A DNA stretch of 64,000 nt from Lantana camara (GCA_037501455.1 CM074864.1:59332001-59396000); one strand, 5' to 3'. Shown: positions 1 to 11,420, counted from the first letter of the stretch. Notes: generated by a model not told the origin, from the sequence alone. Program-made: numbers and translations.

Positions 1-888
1 TTGCCAGCCACACAGATGATCCCAATAGACGTCTCTTGGCCTTTTGACCAGTGGGGAATAGACATCGTGGGCCCCTTGCCCATGGCTGCGGGACAAAAGA
101 AGTTTGTCATTTTAGCCGTCGACTACTTCACCAAGTGGGCCGAGGCCGAAGCTGTTGCAAAAATCACTTTCAGAGTTGTGAGGGACTTCATTTGGAAAAA
201 CATCATTTGCAGGTACGGCATCCCGAGGGTGTTTATCTCTGACAACGGATCCCAGTTCATAGCAGCCGACACACGAGAATGGTGTTCTGAGTTGGGGATC
301 GAGCAGCGATTTACCTCTGTAGGACACCCTCAAGCCAATGGGCAAGCAGAAGTTACCAATAGGATCATCTTGCAACATCTGAAAACCATGCTTGAGAGCA
401 AGAAAAGTGAATGGGCTGAAGAGCTGCAAGGAGCGCTTTGGGCTTATCGCACTACCCCACGAGCGGCCACTGGAGAAACACCTTACGCGCTCGTTTATGG
501 ATCAGAAGCGATGATACCAGCGGAGATAGTAAATGAATCCGCTCGTGTCGGCTATTTCGAGCCTCAGCTCAACGATGGCAACAGGAGCTTGGAGTTGGAC
601 TTGCTGGATGAAAGGAGAGACAAAGCCTGGGCTAAGATCCACCATTATAAAGCCTCTGTGGCCCAACAGTACAACAAGCGTGTGAGGGAAAGAACTTTCC
701 AGTTGGGAGACTTGGTTTTGAAGAAAGTGGAAGTGTCCAGGCACGTGGGGAAATTGGACCCCAATTGGGAAGGCCCATTCAAGGTCGTACAACTCAGAGC
801 TAACAACACTTACACCCTGGAGACACTTCAAGGTGAGCGCTTGCCTCGCCCTTGGAACGCATGTAACCTCCGGCGGTTTTATGTTTAA
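1..888 (+). CDS. Integrase C-terminal part of gypsy Pol (5'-truncated by window)
   Basis: The product would insert retrotransposon cDNA into the genome. The visible 295 residues cover the integrase core with the D-D-E residues in the contexts GIDIVGP (near residue 20), ISDNGSQF (near 80) and NGQAEVTNR (near 115). A GPY/F-type C-terminal module follows (WEGPFKV near residue 260), and the frame ends in a normal stop. No chromodomain is present. The first codon shown is not a real start: the reading frame is open at the window edge and belongs to a longer Gag-Pol. The visible part has no stop or frameshift, so the element may be fairly young. Confidence 0.9.
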   Translation: MPATQMIPIDVSWPFDQWGIDIVGPLPMAAGQKKFVILAVDYFTKWAEAEAVAKITFRVVRDFIWKNIICRYGIPRVFISDNGSQFIAADTREWCSELGIEQRFTSVGHPQANGQAEVTNRIILQHLKTMLESKKSEWAEELQGALWAYRTTPRAATGETPYALVYGSEAMIPAEIVNESARVGYFEPQLNDGNRSLELDLLDERRDKAWAKIHHYKASVAQQYNKRVRERTFQLGDLVLKKVEVSRHVGKLDPNWEGPFKVVQLRANNTYTLETLQGERLPRPWNACNLRRFYV

Positions 889-1257
889 AAGCTCTTTGCG
901 GAACATGATGTAACAACCCTCTTTGTTGGGTTCCTCTGTACTTCCAATTGTGAGTAAGTTCCAGTATAACTTTTTCTTAATTGTTCTAACATTATGTTTC
1001 TTTGATCGCTTGAATGGATGAGACCCATGTCCCTCGTTTTCATTAGCGTGGTTGGCAATCCCTTCCTATATGAATGCTGATATTTCGCAAGGGTTACGCT
1101 GGCCAGCACTCTACTCCGCTTGGGGGGACGCCCTCATAAGGATAGACTGGTTACGCTCATAACCAATTAAACGAGATGGGGAAAATCCTAGTAGGCCTTG
1201 GCCGTTTCTTACAACGCCTTGCGCTCGAAAGTGGGATCCCTTGCAGACGAAACTTCA
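889..1257. other. Spacer between pol and tandem repeat array
   Basis: About 370 bases with no convincing ORF. It lies inside the gypsy element, between the integrase stop and the tandem array. Short words that recur in the array, such as CAAGTCTTGA, first appear at its right end. Confidence 0.5.
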
Positions 1258-1890
1258 CAAGTCTTGAACGAGGGCAACCTCTAAGTAAGACCCTCGTAAA
1301 TACTCAAGACTTAGCATAATTTCCGAGAATAAGAAGAAGGTCCCCAAGTCTGGAACGAGGGCAGTCTCACAATAAGACCCTCACGATCGCTCAAGACTTA
1401 TAACAAAAACAAAATTTATACAAGTCTTGAAAGGGGGGGCAATCTCACAATAAGACCTTCACGACCGCTCAAGACTTAGACAAATTTTCAAGACTTATAA
1501 CAAAAATAAAATTTATACAAGTCTTGAAAGGGGGGGCAATCTCACAATAAGACCTTCACGACCGCTCAAGACTTAGACAAATTTTCAAGACTTATAACAA
1601 AAATAAAATTTATACAAGTCTTGAAAGGGGGGGCAATCTCACAATAAGACCCTCACGACCGCTCAAGACTTAGACAAATTTTCAAGACTTATAACAAAAA
1701 CAAAATTTATACAAGTCTTGAAAGGGAGGGCAATCTCACAATGAGACCCTCACGACCGCTCAAGACTTAGACAAATTTTCAAGTCTTATAACAGAAGCAA
1801 AAGTTTATGCAAGTCTTGAAAGGGAGGAGGGGGCAGTCTCACAATAAGACCCTCACGATCGCTCAGGACTTAGGCAAATTTCCAAGATTT
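1258..1890. repeat. 97-bp tandem repeat array inside the gypsy element
   Basis: The word CAAGTCTTGA (once CAAGTCTGGA) recurs at 1258, 1345, 1421, 1518, 1615, 1712 and 1810. Spacings are 87, 76, 97, 97, 97 and 98 bases. The four central units are nearly identical and share the phrase CAATCTCACAATAAGACC; the outer ones are more diverged. Such arrays between pol and the 3' LTR are typical of Tat-lineage elements. No coding potential is seen. Confidence 0.9.
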
Positions 1891-2178
1891 ATAGGAGATT
1901 AACAGAATTTCTCAAAAGTTCTAAAGGCTTATCAGAGAAATAAAACATCCAGAGTATGCTACACACAGTCTTATTATTATGAGATTTGTCCCAGCAAGCT
2001 CTAAGTATGAGTTCTGATTCATAAATAAGCAAAAGAACAAAGTTATGAAAAATAGAATGTATATTCATTGCTAGAACATTACAAAACAAGGGCTCAAGGG
2101 CCTCTGAGCATTGTATCAAAAGAAAGGAAGAAAGCATTAAAGCAGAAAAGTACATTGAAAATCCAAGAAAAGAAGGCT

Positions 2179-5037
2179 TCAAGCGGCTGGAGCCACATCC
2201 TCGTCAACAATCACCAGTATGTTCTGGGCCACGGGGCCATGGATGGGGCCTTCTGGCTCTTGGGGTTGGGCAGCTGGTGGCTCGGGAGCTTGCGGATCTA
2301 CGGGCTCGTTGGCATTTGGATCGAGGGCGTTGGCACCATCCGCAGCTGGGACAGGGGCATCCTCTGCAATAGGCGCTTGGGGCTCATCTTCAGGGTTATC
2401 ATTCTGAGCGGCCTGTGCAGCACCCCCTTCCCGATGAGCGTCCGCGTACTCATCTTGGATAAGCTTAACCAAGAAGTCGTACTCCATCTCAGCAATGGCG
2501 TCCGCGGGGTCGTTTGGGTCTTCATCCTCCTCCTCACAGCGGTCATTGAACGTGAGCCCTGTGCCCTCTGCCCCCCTCATAGCCGGGTCAGTCAGCCCCT
2601 TAAGGATGCCCTGCTCAACGGCCAAGTTGAAGGCATTCTGGGCCTCATCCAGGCAGTGCAACGAGGCTGCGAAGTTAAAGGCCTTTGAGTGGCAGAATTT
2701 GATAAGGGCCTCCTTGTTCGCACGTTCCAGACTCTGAGGCCACTCGTTCATGGTGTCGTTGAATTTCCTCTCAGCCTCCAGAGCCCTCGTCTTCCAGCTC
2801 TCCAGCTCAGTCTCCGCCTTCTTGCGACGCTAGTCAGCCTGGGCCAATTTGCCGCTCAAGCTGCTTCGAGCGCCCTCCACCACCTGAAAATCCTCCTTCA
2901 GTTTTCCCAGCTCCGCCTCCGTTTTATTGTACAAATCCTTGAGGGATTCATACTTTGCAATTTCTGTGTCCAGCTCCGATTGAATCTGAGCCGGGTCATT
3001 TGAGCGGGCCATCTTTTTGTACTTGTCCTTGCGCTCGGCATAAGTGGAGGCTCGCATTTGCACATTTCGGAGCCGGGGAAGAACTTGCTGCATAAGTTGG
3101 AGGAAAGGGAAGTGTTAGCCAAAAAATGCTAACTTACAGAAATTAGCAAAGAAAGCAAGGAGTGATGACTTACAGAAATTAAGGCATGAGCCGCCTCGTA
3201 GGTTACAGTCTCCACCGACTGGTTGTATAAATGACGATGGTCAGCTGTGAACTGGGCCTTGTCGTAAAGGTTCCAGCTAACCGTCGTTGTAAGCGAGCCG
3301 GGCCTCAGCAAAACTGGCCCGCCGTCGGTGGCGCCCGAGAAATTTCTGTCCCCTTGGCGGACAAAATCCCACAAACGCTCCTCCTCGGAAGAAGAGGTAT
3401 CTCCCTCGCCCTTGGGGCCCTCGGCCACCTGCTTACCCTTGCCTTTTATTGCCACTGAATCGGGCATCCTCTTCCTCTTGCGGGAAGGCCTACTAGCGCT
3501 CGGTGGGGCCTCGGTTATTGATAGGGTGGTTGTTGGCCTCGTCTGTTCTGCAGCCCGAGGGGGTTGAACGTCTCCTACTCTCTCTGTAGTCAACTGTCCC
3601 CTGGTCTCTCTGTTGGCCAGTCTACTCTCCCCTCGGCCGCGAGGGGGTGGAACATCTGAAATAGCGCTCGAACTGGCGCCCTGACTACCGCTACGAGCGT
3701 CTCTGCGATTGCTACAGTTGCGAGGGCGCTGTTGCTCGCTCTGTTGGTCTCGGTTCCTGCTGGCATTGGCAAAGCGGGCAGCTTGTCTAATTCCTCCGGC
3801 CATCTCTAATATGGCTGCTCCTGCAAAAGTGGAAGGTACAAGGGTTACAAATCCTTAAACGATATTGTTAAGTATGCAAATTACAAGTACAAAGATGCAG
3901 TTAGTATTCCTATCTAAAGGTTAGTGCCCTAGGAATCTAACCATCTCTCTCTATATCATGAGCCGGAGGGTTGTCAAGGAAATAGGGATCGTTAGAAAGG
4001 CCACACAGGAACATGAGCTCCTCATCATCTATCCAATCTTTCGCTTGAATGAGGTGGCCCTCGTCCCTCAGGGCTGCTGCCAGATTCTTTGCCCAATCTT
4101 TGGGGAGTGCGGGTTGCAAGCGGCTCTTTGCAAACGAGCCCCATTGCGTGGACACCCCAAAGCCCTCTTCTGTTGGGGCCTTGACGAAGATAAATTTCTC
4201 CTTCCAATTGGGGCCATAGGTGCTCGAGGGTAAGTTGATCAGTTTCATATGGGCCTTTGCCTGGACGTAGTAAAAACCCGCCTCGGGAGATGAACGGGAT
4301 GAACTAACCACTTGAAAGAGGGAATTGAAGTTCCGCACGAAGGGCTCGTAACCCATGCTCCTCATCAGGATTACGAAGCAAGTCAGGAGGGCCAGGCCAT
4401 TGGGCACGATTTGCGACGGACAAAGGTCCAGATCATTCAGCAGGTGGGCCATCGGGATCGAAACAGGGAACCTCAAGCCTCCTGAGCTCACTGTGGCCAC
4501 GTAAACCGCCATTTCTCCTGGAGGAGTATTGTTGGCACGCTCGTGTTCCTCAGGGATTCTCCACGTGTAGCGCTCGTCCCAGTAGATAGGCGCCAGCATT
4601 GTTTTCACTTCTCCCAACGTAACTGTGCTGGGAGTCTCTTCAGGAGTGCGTTCGGTGGCCTGGTAGCCTGATCCCTCCCCCTCGTGGGGCCCTTTGGATT
4701 TCTTGGATTTCTTGCCTTTTCCTTTATTGTGGGCTCGTTCTGAAGGCCCTGTTATGACTTCGGCCATCGGTAGCGGGGTCGCGACGGCCACCGTCACAGT
4801 ATGGCGGTGGGGGTGAGTGGCACTCTGAGTTATGGGGAGAGTAACTCCTTGCCTTTCTGCCTCCATTACTAAATTCATCTCTTCAAAGAGAGGTTCCACT
4901 CCACCTGGATTCCTATCCTCCATGGCCATCACTGCCGCCCCCAACTCCTCGTCTCTGGGGGAATCAGGGGAAGAGGAACTCTCAATGGCCATTTCATGGA
5001 TTTCACGGGCGAATTCCTCAACGTGTTGGTCAGCCAT
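2179..5037 (-). pseudogene. Spliced antisense ORF of the Tat element (gypsy-type transposon domain), one premature stop
   Basis: This gene runs opposite to gag-pol. Three exons can be read: 5037-3942, 3820-3174 and 3087-2179. Both introns have GT and AG ends and keep the frame, giving 884 codons with the stop. Exon 1 contains the globular region I associate with the putative gypsy type transposon family (LRFPVSIPMAHLLNDL and following residues). Exon 2 is Arg/Ser/Pro-rich, and exon 3 is charged and coiled-coil-like with an acidic, Pro/Ala-rich tail. An in-frame TAG at 2830-2832 in exon 3 breaks the product after about 666 residues; the frame continues open beyond it to 2179. The function of such antisense ORFs is not established. 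The splice model is my own reading. Confidence 0.75.
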
Positions 5038-5665
5038 GGCAGAAGCTGAGATTTGGGAGAGATTTAATCTGGGTTAGAGAATGGGAGTTTTCTGGAAAGA
5101 AATTAGGGTTCCCTAAAGGGGTAAAACCTAAGGGATTACAAAGTCCTAAAGTCCGAATCTAAAGTTAGCAGAGTTAGAAAATTACGCTGGAAGTTTACCT
5201 TGAAGATTTCTGAGAAAATCTGGGAGAGAGGTAGAAGATGCTCTAAGAACTGGTGTGCGAGAGAATTCTTTTTGCAAAGGATGCTTGGGAGTTCAGAGTG
5301 CGTAAAGAGTAGCAAGATTTCAGAATCCCATACTTATAGGGATGGGAGTTGGTACCTTTTTCGGCAAGAAGTTCAAAATGGTAATCATTTCCCGCCTAGG
5401 AAACCGCCCACTTTATGGAACCGTCACATGCTTCCCAATGCTCACGCGCGCCACGCGCGCCCGCATTTAATACTCTGACGTTTCGGATACTCAAGAATAG
5501 TACAACATTTAATGCAAAAGCGTTACGAGCGGTCAGTTGAAAAGACCGCATTAATGGCACAATCAGAGGAAAAATTGCTCAACACGCTAAGTCTTATACG
5601 AGCGTTACGTGCAAGAGATAGAAAGTGTCAAAATTCTACAGCCCTTATCACTAAGGACTACAGAA
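5038..5665. other. Leader/promoter region of the antisense ORF
   Basis: About 630 bases between the antisense ORF start and the polypurine tract. On the minus strand CCTATAAGTA at 5340-5331 is a plausible TATA box about 300 bases before the ATG. No other gene is seen. Confidence 0.4.
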
Positions 5666-5680
5666 TTGGGGGGGCAAAAA
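5666..5680 (+). promoter_or_regulatory. Polypurine tract
   Basis: A G-run followed by CAAAAA lies directly against the first base of the LTR (TGATGGGG at 5681). This is the position and composition expected for the primer of plus-strand cDNA synthesis. Confidence 0.8.
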
Positions 5681-6492
5681 TGATGGGGTCAAAATACGAT
5701 CGTCCCACGCTAGGACACGTGGTACCACCAAGATGACGACATCTGTCTCCCCAAGGTTACACCCCTCAGTGCACGAGCGTTAAGCCCAACGAGCGCAATC
5801 CTTCTGCAAGAGTTAAGCACAACGAGCGCTCTCACTCTCACGAGCGCCGCCCATACTGTATGACTGGCACGCCCACGTGCCAAGGGAGCCCTCTTTGAGC
5901 GTCACACTCCCTCAGAGTGGCCTCCCCTTCTGGCTCGTTACTTGAACTGGAGCCTTCATTCCCCCCAGCGGATATCTTGGCTTCCAGTACTCCAGGTTGT
6001 CACGAGCGTGCTCTTAAGCCCTCGTTACCAACCACCCAAATGGTTCTCTGACACATCGTACATGCCCGCGCACCTGCCACTGTTGCCAGCACCAACTTTT
6101 GGCCGCTTTTGCAGAAGATTCCTCCTAGGTTTCTCTCTCATGGCGCCACGTGTTAGGGCAACATTCGGCCAGGACCACTTGAGGCAAATGACCAAAGGGC
6201 CCTTGACCCTCAACTATAAATAGCTAAAGTCATCTTCTACACTGGTAAGCAATCTTCATCTCTGGAACTATTACTGAACCAACGTTTCCTCCTTCATACC
6301 TTGAACTGACTTGAGCGTCGGAGAGCCAAACTGGGTATCACCCCCGGTTTCCCCAGCTTGGCCTTCTGACTTTTCTGTGTGTTTGTCCTAGCAGGTAGAA
6401 CCCCCCTTTTTTCCGGCGGATCCTGGTGATTTCCCCCTTCAAACAAATTCTAAAGTGATCGGATTCTGAACCACCCCTTTTGGAACCCATCA
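5681..6492 (+). repeat. 3' LTR of the gypsy element
   Basis: The 812-bp LTR starts TGATGGG and ends CCCATCA, a perfect 7-bp inverted terminal repeat with canonical TG and CA ends. The polypurine tract abuts its left end. A TATAAATA at 6215-6222 is a likely promoter element. The partner 5' LTR is outside the window. Confidence 0.88.
6215..6222 (+). promoter_or_regulatory. LTR TATA box
   Basis: TATAAATA lies about two-thirds into the LTR, preceded by GC-richer sequence with ACGTG-type words. It would be the U3 promoter of the retrotransposon. Confidence 0.55.
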
Positions 6493-7035
6493 ATATATAT
6501 GGGTCGAGCGGGTCTAACTATTAAGCTATAAATTTTTCTTATTAATAATAATTTCGTTTTCAATAATTTAAATATGAAATATCTAATTAAGCTGCATCGA
6601 ACTAGTCAACATGGATTGGTCCAAGCGATTAATGAATTCATTCTCCAGAGTAGACATGCAAACGAGCCGAGCCGTGGCCTTTTTTATTGGCTCGAGCTCG
6701 GCTCGAGGCTCGCATATGTATTATTTTCATTGAAAAATCTGTTTTTTAAATAATTTAATATATTTTTATATATAATAATATATATTAAATGAATATATAT
6801 AATAAATATATTACTTTTTTATTCATTATTATTATTACACTATATATATAAGAGCCATAGTGTACGGCTTCGTCGTCCGAGTGCAAGAATTTTCAGCACA
6901 CTGGATTCTTTCTCCCCAAATAAAACGACGTCGTATTAAGGGTTCCTTCCTATTAAAACTCTCTACTTTTTCACCACCGACTTCTTCGCGGCAACAGGAG
7001 GGAAATGAAATGTTCCACAATTTCTGAATTCCATC

Positions 7036-7212
7036 AAAATCAGCGACGTCGAGGCCTACGCGGAAAATACGCAGCTGTTCAGGGAGGTTGTGTCGAAGAT
7101 TGATGGCCGGTTAGGACCGAATTACGGGCCGGATAATGCTTGGTCTGATGCTGTGGATCGGCGGGCCGATTTGAGGAAAGAGAAGCTCGAAAATGAACTC
7201 AATGCTTGCAGG
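7036..7212 (+). pseudogene. COP9 signalosome subunit 1 (FUS6)-like exon fragment
   Basis: The frame reads ENTQLFREVVSKIDGRLG, then NAWSDAVDRRADLRKEKLEN, and ends at a plausible donor (GTAAAG at 7213). This closely matches the region of plant CSN1/FUS6 that reads ENTQLFREVVNKI and CEAVDRRAEQKKVKLENEL. CSN1 is a PCI-domain subunit of the complex that removes NEDD8 from cullins. The preceding residues, SDVEAYA, resemble the more N-terminal CSN1 motif (D-I-E-A-Y-A) but are joined directly to ENTQ, so about 45 residues are missing. No other CSN1 exon is recognisable downstream. It is a captured or decayed fragment rather than a working gene. Confidence 0.65.
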
Positions 7213-10200
7213 GTAAAGTGAATGTCTTTTTTTCCTTTTTAATTGTTAATTTTGTGCGTTTACGTGAATTGTTTATTGAATTTACTGGTCTGGTACGCCT
7301 GTACTACAACTATGATTTGAGCTTTTCTGAGTTTAAACTTGTAATTGTTGGTTTCATTTGGCAACCTTGTTTCTGTGCTTGTGTATGATGGAATTTAGGG
7401 TTATTTAAGGGATCCAATTTTGTAGTTTCATGTGTCCTTGGCACAAGTATTCGGAAACTTAGTACTGGAGAAAAGGAGGTCTCACCTTTAGCAAGCTGAT
7501 ACTCGCATGCATTTTAATTTGGTTGTAGATTTATTTTTTTTTGAAGAAATTTGGTTGTAGATTCTACAAGGGTTTCTTCCATTTTGGGGTCATAACATGC
7601 CATGTAATGTTCTTACTAAAACGAGCTTCTTTTTATTTAGTTGACTTAGCATGCTTGTTTTTTACACTCAACCGATTTGATTTCAAAGAAATTAGATTTT
7701 TACTCTTTAGTTTATAGTTTACCTGGTTTTCATTATACTTGTCGTGCTGCATTTACCTTGAAAATTCCATTACTACCTTACAGGGATGCTGTAATTTTGT
7801 CTCTTGGGCTTGCATTCTGTTTGCGACTTATGTTTCTTCCTGTATGATTACAAAGTGCTCTCAATTTTATCTTCACCAAAACTCTTTTTCCCGCATTGCC
7901 CATATTATTCTATTTCATGTAGTTAGATAGATTTGTTTGATATTGCAAGTAGCAACAACATTTGGTTTGTGCAGCTATTCATGGCACATTGAATGTTTAC
8001 TATAGCTTGCAGAAATGTAATTTTCATACTTTAGATATCATAGATATAGGCTGGGCTACTTTTCTCACATCCTGTTGATGTGTATTTAAGGCTGGTTAAA
8101 GAAAGAGATGTATATTCTCCTGGATAATAATGTTTTTTGACATATAATGGTATTTGTACTCTTAATTTCTTATGTACTTAACCGGTAACTTGCTTACTCT
8201 TTTCGCAGTCTCCATGATTATGTTCACAACATTTGAGCATTCTTAGTTATTCGGAGTGAGTGATTCAGTGGTTTTCTTGTTAAAAAAGAGAAGAGTTCTT
8301 TGACTGCATCATGCCATCAATTCAGTGAGCATAACTGATACCTTTGAATCCATTGAAGACAGGCTTCATACGTAAGTTTGAAGTCCTTGATTTTCCTTTT
8401 TTCATTATCTGCATATTCTTAATTATCCTTAAGTCGCCAGTGCGACTATCCTCCGAACTTGACTGTACCAACCGGTGTGGTACAGTATCCTTTCCGATTT
8501 CCAGAACTCGTATTAGCTCATTGGCTATGGTTTCCGCTGCTAAAGAAGATAAACCATGTATCTCTTGTTCTGAAATTACTGGAATACGTGTCTTAATGAT
8601 GAGGTATGGTGTAATTTGCTGTGGAAAATATTGATTGTGAGTAATTTCAGGTGTTTCTGGTAAAAGTGTTACTGTGATTGGAGCTGGTGTTAGGTACATT
8701 AATGGTAAATTCTGCGATTGGATTGTTAAATTTTGTGAGTTTGATGTTATATGTAATGTTCCATTCGGTGTTTTTGTATTTTGAGTGTGGTTTGGATGGA
8801 AATAAGCTTCAAGCCACATTGAGCACTTTTGCATGAACTGTGGTTTTGATTAGATAATTCGTTTGTTTATGTTTTAGTTGGTAATCCAGTGACAATGTTG
8901 TGGTTGGAAATCAAATTTTGAAGAAAAACGTGATGGAAGTATAGATATGAGCCATATGTCTGTAAAGAGCTATTATTAGTGTACAAAACTATGTCATGTG
9001 GCAGATTTTAGTATTTGATGCTTTTCCTTTCCACGACTTACATCGAGGCCTTGTCTGATTGGTTTCTTATGTGTGTTTGCGTGAGGTGGGCTATCTCATG
9101 ACGCTTACCTGGATAAGTTTTATTACATTTGCAGACTGAAAAACGAGGGAGCTGTTGGATTTTTGCTTTATATTCTTGGACTAGGGGACAAGCAACAATT
9201 TGTAAGGCTCATTCCTTTTTATTTCTGATTTCCGTTCACCTTTGATTTGATTGAGTATATATATCTTGCTGGTGCCTTGATCTGCAAGTGGTTTTAATTC
9301 ATCCACTTCAAAGTATATTTCTTCAAGTATGCTCTGAAATAAGCAATTCTCATGTTTCATGCCTTTTAAAGCTTATAATATGAGAAATATTAATTTGTGT
9401 ATATATGGCGGATTTGAGGTCTGTAATGTTATTTGTGGTGCAGCCTCTTTCAGAAGAGAAGAGATATATCGGTAAAAATGGGGTACCTGAACTGGTAACA
9501 TATTCTGGACATCTATTGTTCGTTTGGTTTTGTTGGAAGTCCAACCCTTTATGGTTCTCAAAATCAACTTACATACACTGTTATTTTCTCTTTTCAGCTT
9601 CAAATTTTTTGGAGTCGTTCCTTGTGGAAGAATAATAATTCTTCAAAAGGGACCAACACAAAGGAGGTATGAAAGACATCAATAGTTAAATTTCTTGTCT
9701 AATGACTTTGATTCTATCAATATCTGACCCTTTGTATCACACTCACTTCATAGTGAATTGGTCAACTCAATTTCCAAACCATTTCCGATTGTTATTTTAT
9801 ATTTCTCATGTGCATTTTTATAATTTTATGTCACTTTAAGTAGTGCTTATTTTTAAAATTGTCTGTATATTTTCTGAGTTTGTTGTAAGTTGCCGTGCAA
9901 CTTTGTTTTTGAGTACTGTTATCGAATAATCTCCAGTAATGTGCAAAAGTTTTGATTAGCTATCCTTTTGTCCTGTATTTAGTTAAATGTTGGGGGCTGC
10001 AGAAAATATTATCAATGTTTGCTTGTATTTGCAGTGCCGGTGCCTTCTTTCAACCTCATTTTGGAAAAGAGGTGCTACTTATGCCATCACATACATTTTT
10101 CATGTTAATTTTATAATGCACATGAGGCAAATCTTTAAGGTTTATCCATTAGCTTATTAGAAATTATTCATGTAATGATTCACTATATTCAGTTGGATAT

Positions 10201-10640
10201 GATCTTTTCTCTATTAAACTACAAATCCTTTTAAGCTTTTGATTGCCTCTAATTTTTTTTTTTTTTTTCTGTTATACGTTGTCAAAGAAGTATTCTTCTC
10301 GGTTGTTAGTCTCATTATTTATAGTTTAGTTAATATAGGTTTCATAGTTCATACTTTACAAAATTAATGTGCTAGAAATCTCCTGTGCACATAATCTCCT
10401 TATATATTCACATATTTCAATTCACTTCAAACCTTTATGTATCAATGTATTTATTTTATTTGTATTTTTGTTAATTTCAGGTAGTTTCATTAGTTCTACT
10501 AATGATGTTGTCGAAACATCAAGTTTAATTTTCAAACGACGTTGCAAACCTCTCCTCTCTCCTCCATCTATCTTAAAGTTCAAGATTTCTCATTGTAAAT
10601 ATCTAGATCTACCCGTGTAGATTGGTAGTTTTTCTTGCCA
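7213..10640 (+). other. Intron-like AT-rich region with unassigned exon-like blocks
   Basis: The sequence is T-rich like plant intron DNA. Short GC-richer blocks bounded by AG and GT occur near 9135-9200 (one frame reads NEGAVGFLLYILGLGDKQQF), 9600-9665 and 10035-10070. I do not recognise the peptides and they do not form one clear frame, so they may be captured exons or chance. Confidence 0.25.
8322..8834 (-). CDS. Unrecognised 170-codon ORF
   Basis: This is an open frame of 170 codons within AT-rich DNA, which is longer than chance frames nearby. The product is rich in Thr, Pro and Asn in its first half. A helical stretch follows (LSSLAAETIANELIRVLEIG), then a basic tail. I do not recognise a family. 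It lacks an obvious promoter, and no homologous copy occurs elsewhere in the window. It could be a remnant of a transposon or endogenous viral gene, or spurious. Confidence 0.25.
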   Translation of the reverse strand: MQKCSMWLEAYFHPNHTQNTKTPNGTLHITSNSQNLTIQSQNLPLMYLTPAPITVTLLPETPEITHNQYFPQQITPYLIIKTRIPVISEQEIHGLSSLAAETIANELIRVLEIGKDTVPHRLVQSSSEDSRTGDLRIIKNMQIMKKGKSRTSNLRMKPVFNGFKGISYAH

Positions 10641-10793
10641 AGAAATCTTCTAGGAATATCTTGTGTTAAGACTATTTTGTAGATTATATTTTTGTATAGC
10701 AGTATAAATATAAAATTAAATTAGATACTTATCGAGCTTTTTTAATATTATAATTAGTAATATAATTATTATTTATATTAACGGACATAGGTT

Positions 10794-10822
10794 ACCGTGC
10801 ATTGCGCGGTTAACTATGCTAG
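10794..10822 (+). mobile_element. Helitron-like 3' terminus
   Basis: A short hairpin (ACCGTGC, loop ATT, GCGCGGT) is followed 8 bases later by CTAG and then a T. This is the standard layout of a Helitron 3' end inserted between A and T. The matching 5' TC end was not located, so the length of the element is unknown; it may include the gene fragments upstream. Confidence 0.5.
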
Positions 10823-11029
10823 TTTTATATAAAAATTAACAAATACATATATAATATTATATATATTAAAAATTAAAATATTATTTTTTAATTAAATATA
10901 TAGGCTCCTGAGCTGGGTCACGAGCCGCGGCCCCATACTCAAAGGGTTTGAGTTCGGGCTTGGCTCGAGCTTGCTTGTCAAGCTCGCGAGTCGGCTTGGC
11001 TCGTTTGCATCCTACTCTAGAGCAATGTC

Positions 11030-11390
11030 CCATGTTCAAATTACATTTGGGTATGCGTGTGTTAAAAAAATAAAAAATGCATCGAAGAGTTCGAATCTCA
11101 CTTTGGTATGCTATGGGTATATTAAAAAAAAAGAAAAAAAACTGCATCGAACCCTTCCCCACTTGGGTGTACGTGTGTTAAAAAAAAAACATCGAACCAC
11201 TAAATCATTTGGGTGTGCGTCACTTGGGTATGTTGTGGGTGTGTTAAGAAAAAGGCAATAAAATTGCATCGAACTCTTCTCCGTTTGGGTGTGTGTATTA
11301 AAAAAAAAAAAAACTACATCGAACCACTAAATCATTTGGATGTACATATATTTAAAAAAAAAAAATTGTATTTAACCACTAAATTATATC
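11030..11390. repeat. Degenerate minisatellite
   Basis: Five to six imperfect units of roughly 60-70 bases share TTGGGTRTGCGTGTGTTAAA, an A-run and CATCGAACCACTAAATCATT. Units vary in A-run length. The word GCATCGAAC also occurs once at the left side near 6593, outside the inverted flank. No coding function. Confidence 0.7.
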
Positions 11391-11420
11391 ACCTGAACGA
11401 AAATGAAAGAATTTATTGAG

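Larger units (their letters stand above)
1..6492 (+). mobile_element. Ty3/gypsy LTR retrotransposon, Tat-like lineage, 3' portion
   Basis: This is the 3' part of an LTR retrotransposon running off the left edge of the window. In order it shows the integrase end of pol (1-888), a spacer, a 97-bp tandem array, a spliced ORF on the opposite strand, a polypurine tract and a complete 3' LTR (5681-6492). An antisense ORF and tandem repeats between pol and the LTR are known features of plant Tat elements, and the integrase has no chromodomain, which also fits. The five bases after the LTR, ATATA, are the likely target duplication, but its partner lies outside the window. Gag, protease and reverse transcriptase are not visible. 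Confidence 0.85.
6645..11016. mobile_element. AT-rich segment flanked by inverted GAGCTCG-rich ends, carrying gene fragments
   Basis: Near-identical sequences in opposite orientation sit at 6645-6715 and about 10905-11016. Both contain AGAGTAG, then ATGCAAACGAGCC, then GC-rich words such as GGCTCGAGC. They look like terminal or subterminal inverted repeats of a DNA transposon. I could not find a matching target duplication, so the boundaries are uncertain. The inside holds a CSN1-like exon, exon-like blocks and a Helitron-like 3' end. A Pack-type or nested element is possible. Confidence 0.4.

Noticed and set aside
2068..2688. 206-codon plus-strand ORF
   Set aside because: It is the complement of exon 3 of the antisense gene, which has the better coding features and splice context.
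8322..8834. Assignment of the 170-codon ORF to an endogenous viral gene
   Set aside because: I could not identify any diagnostic motif, so it is left as unrecognised.
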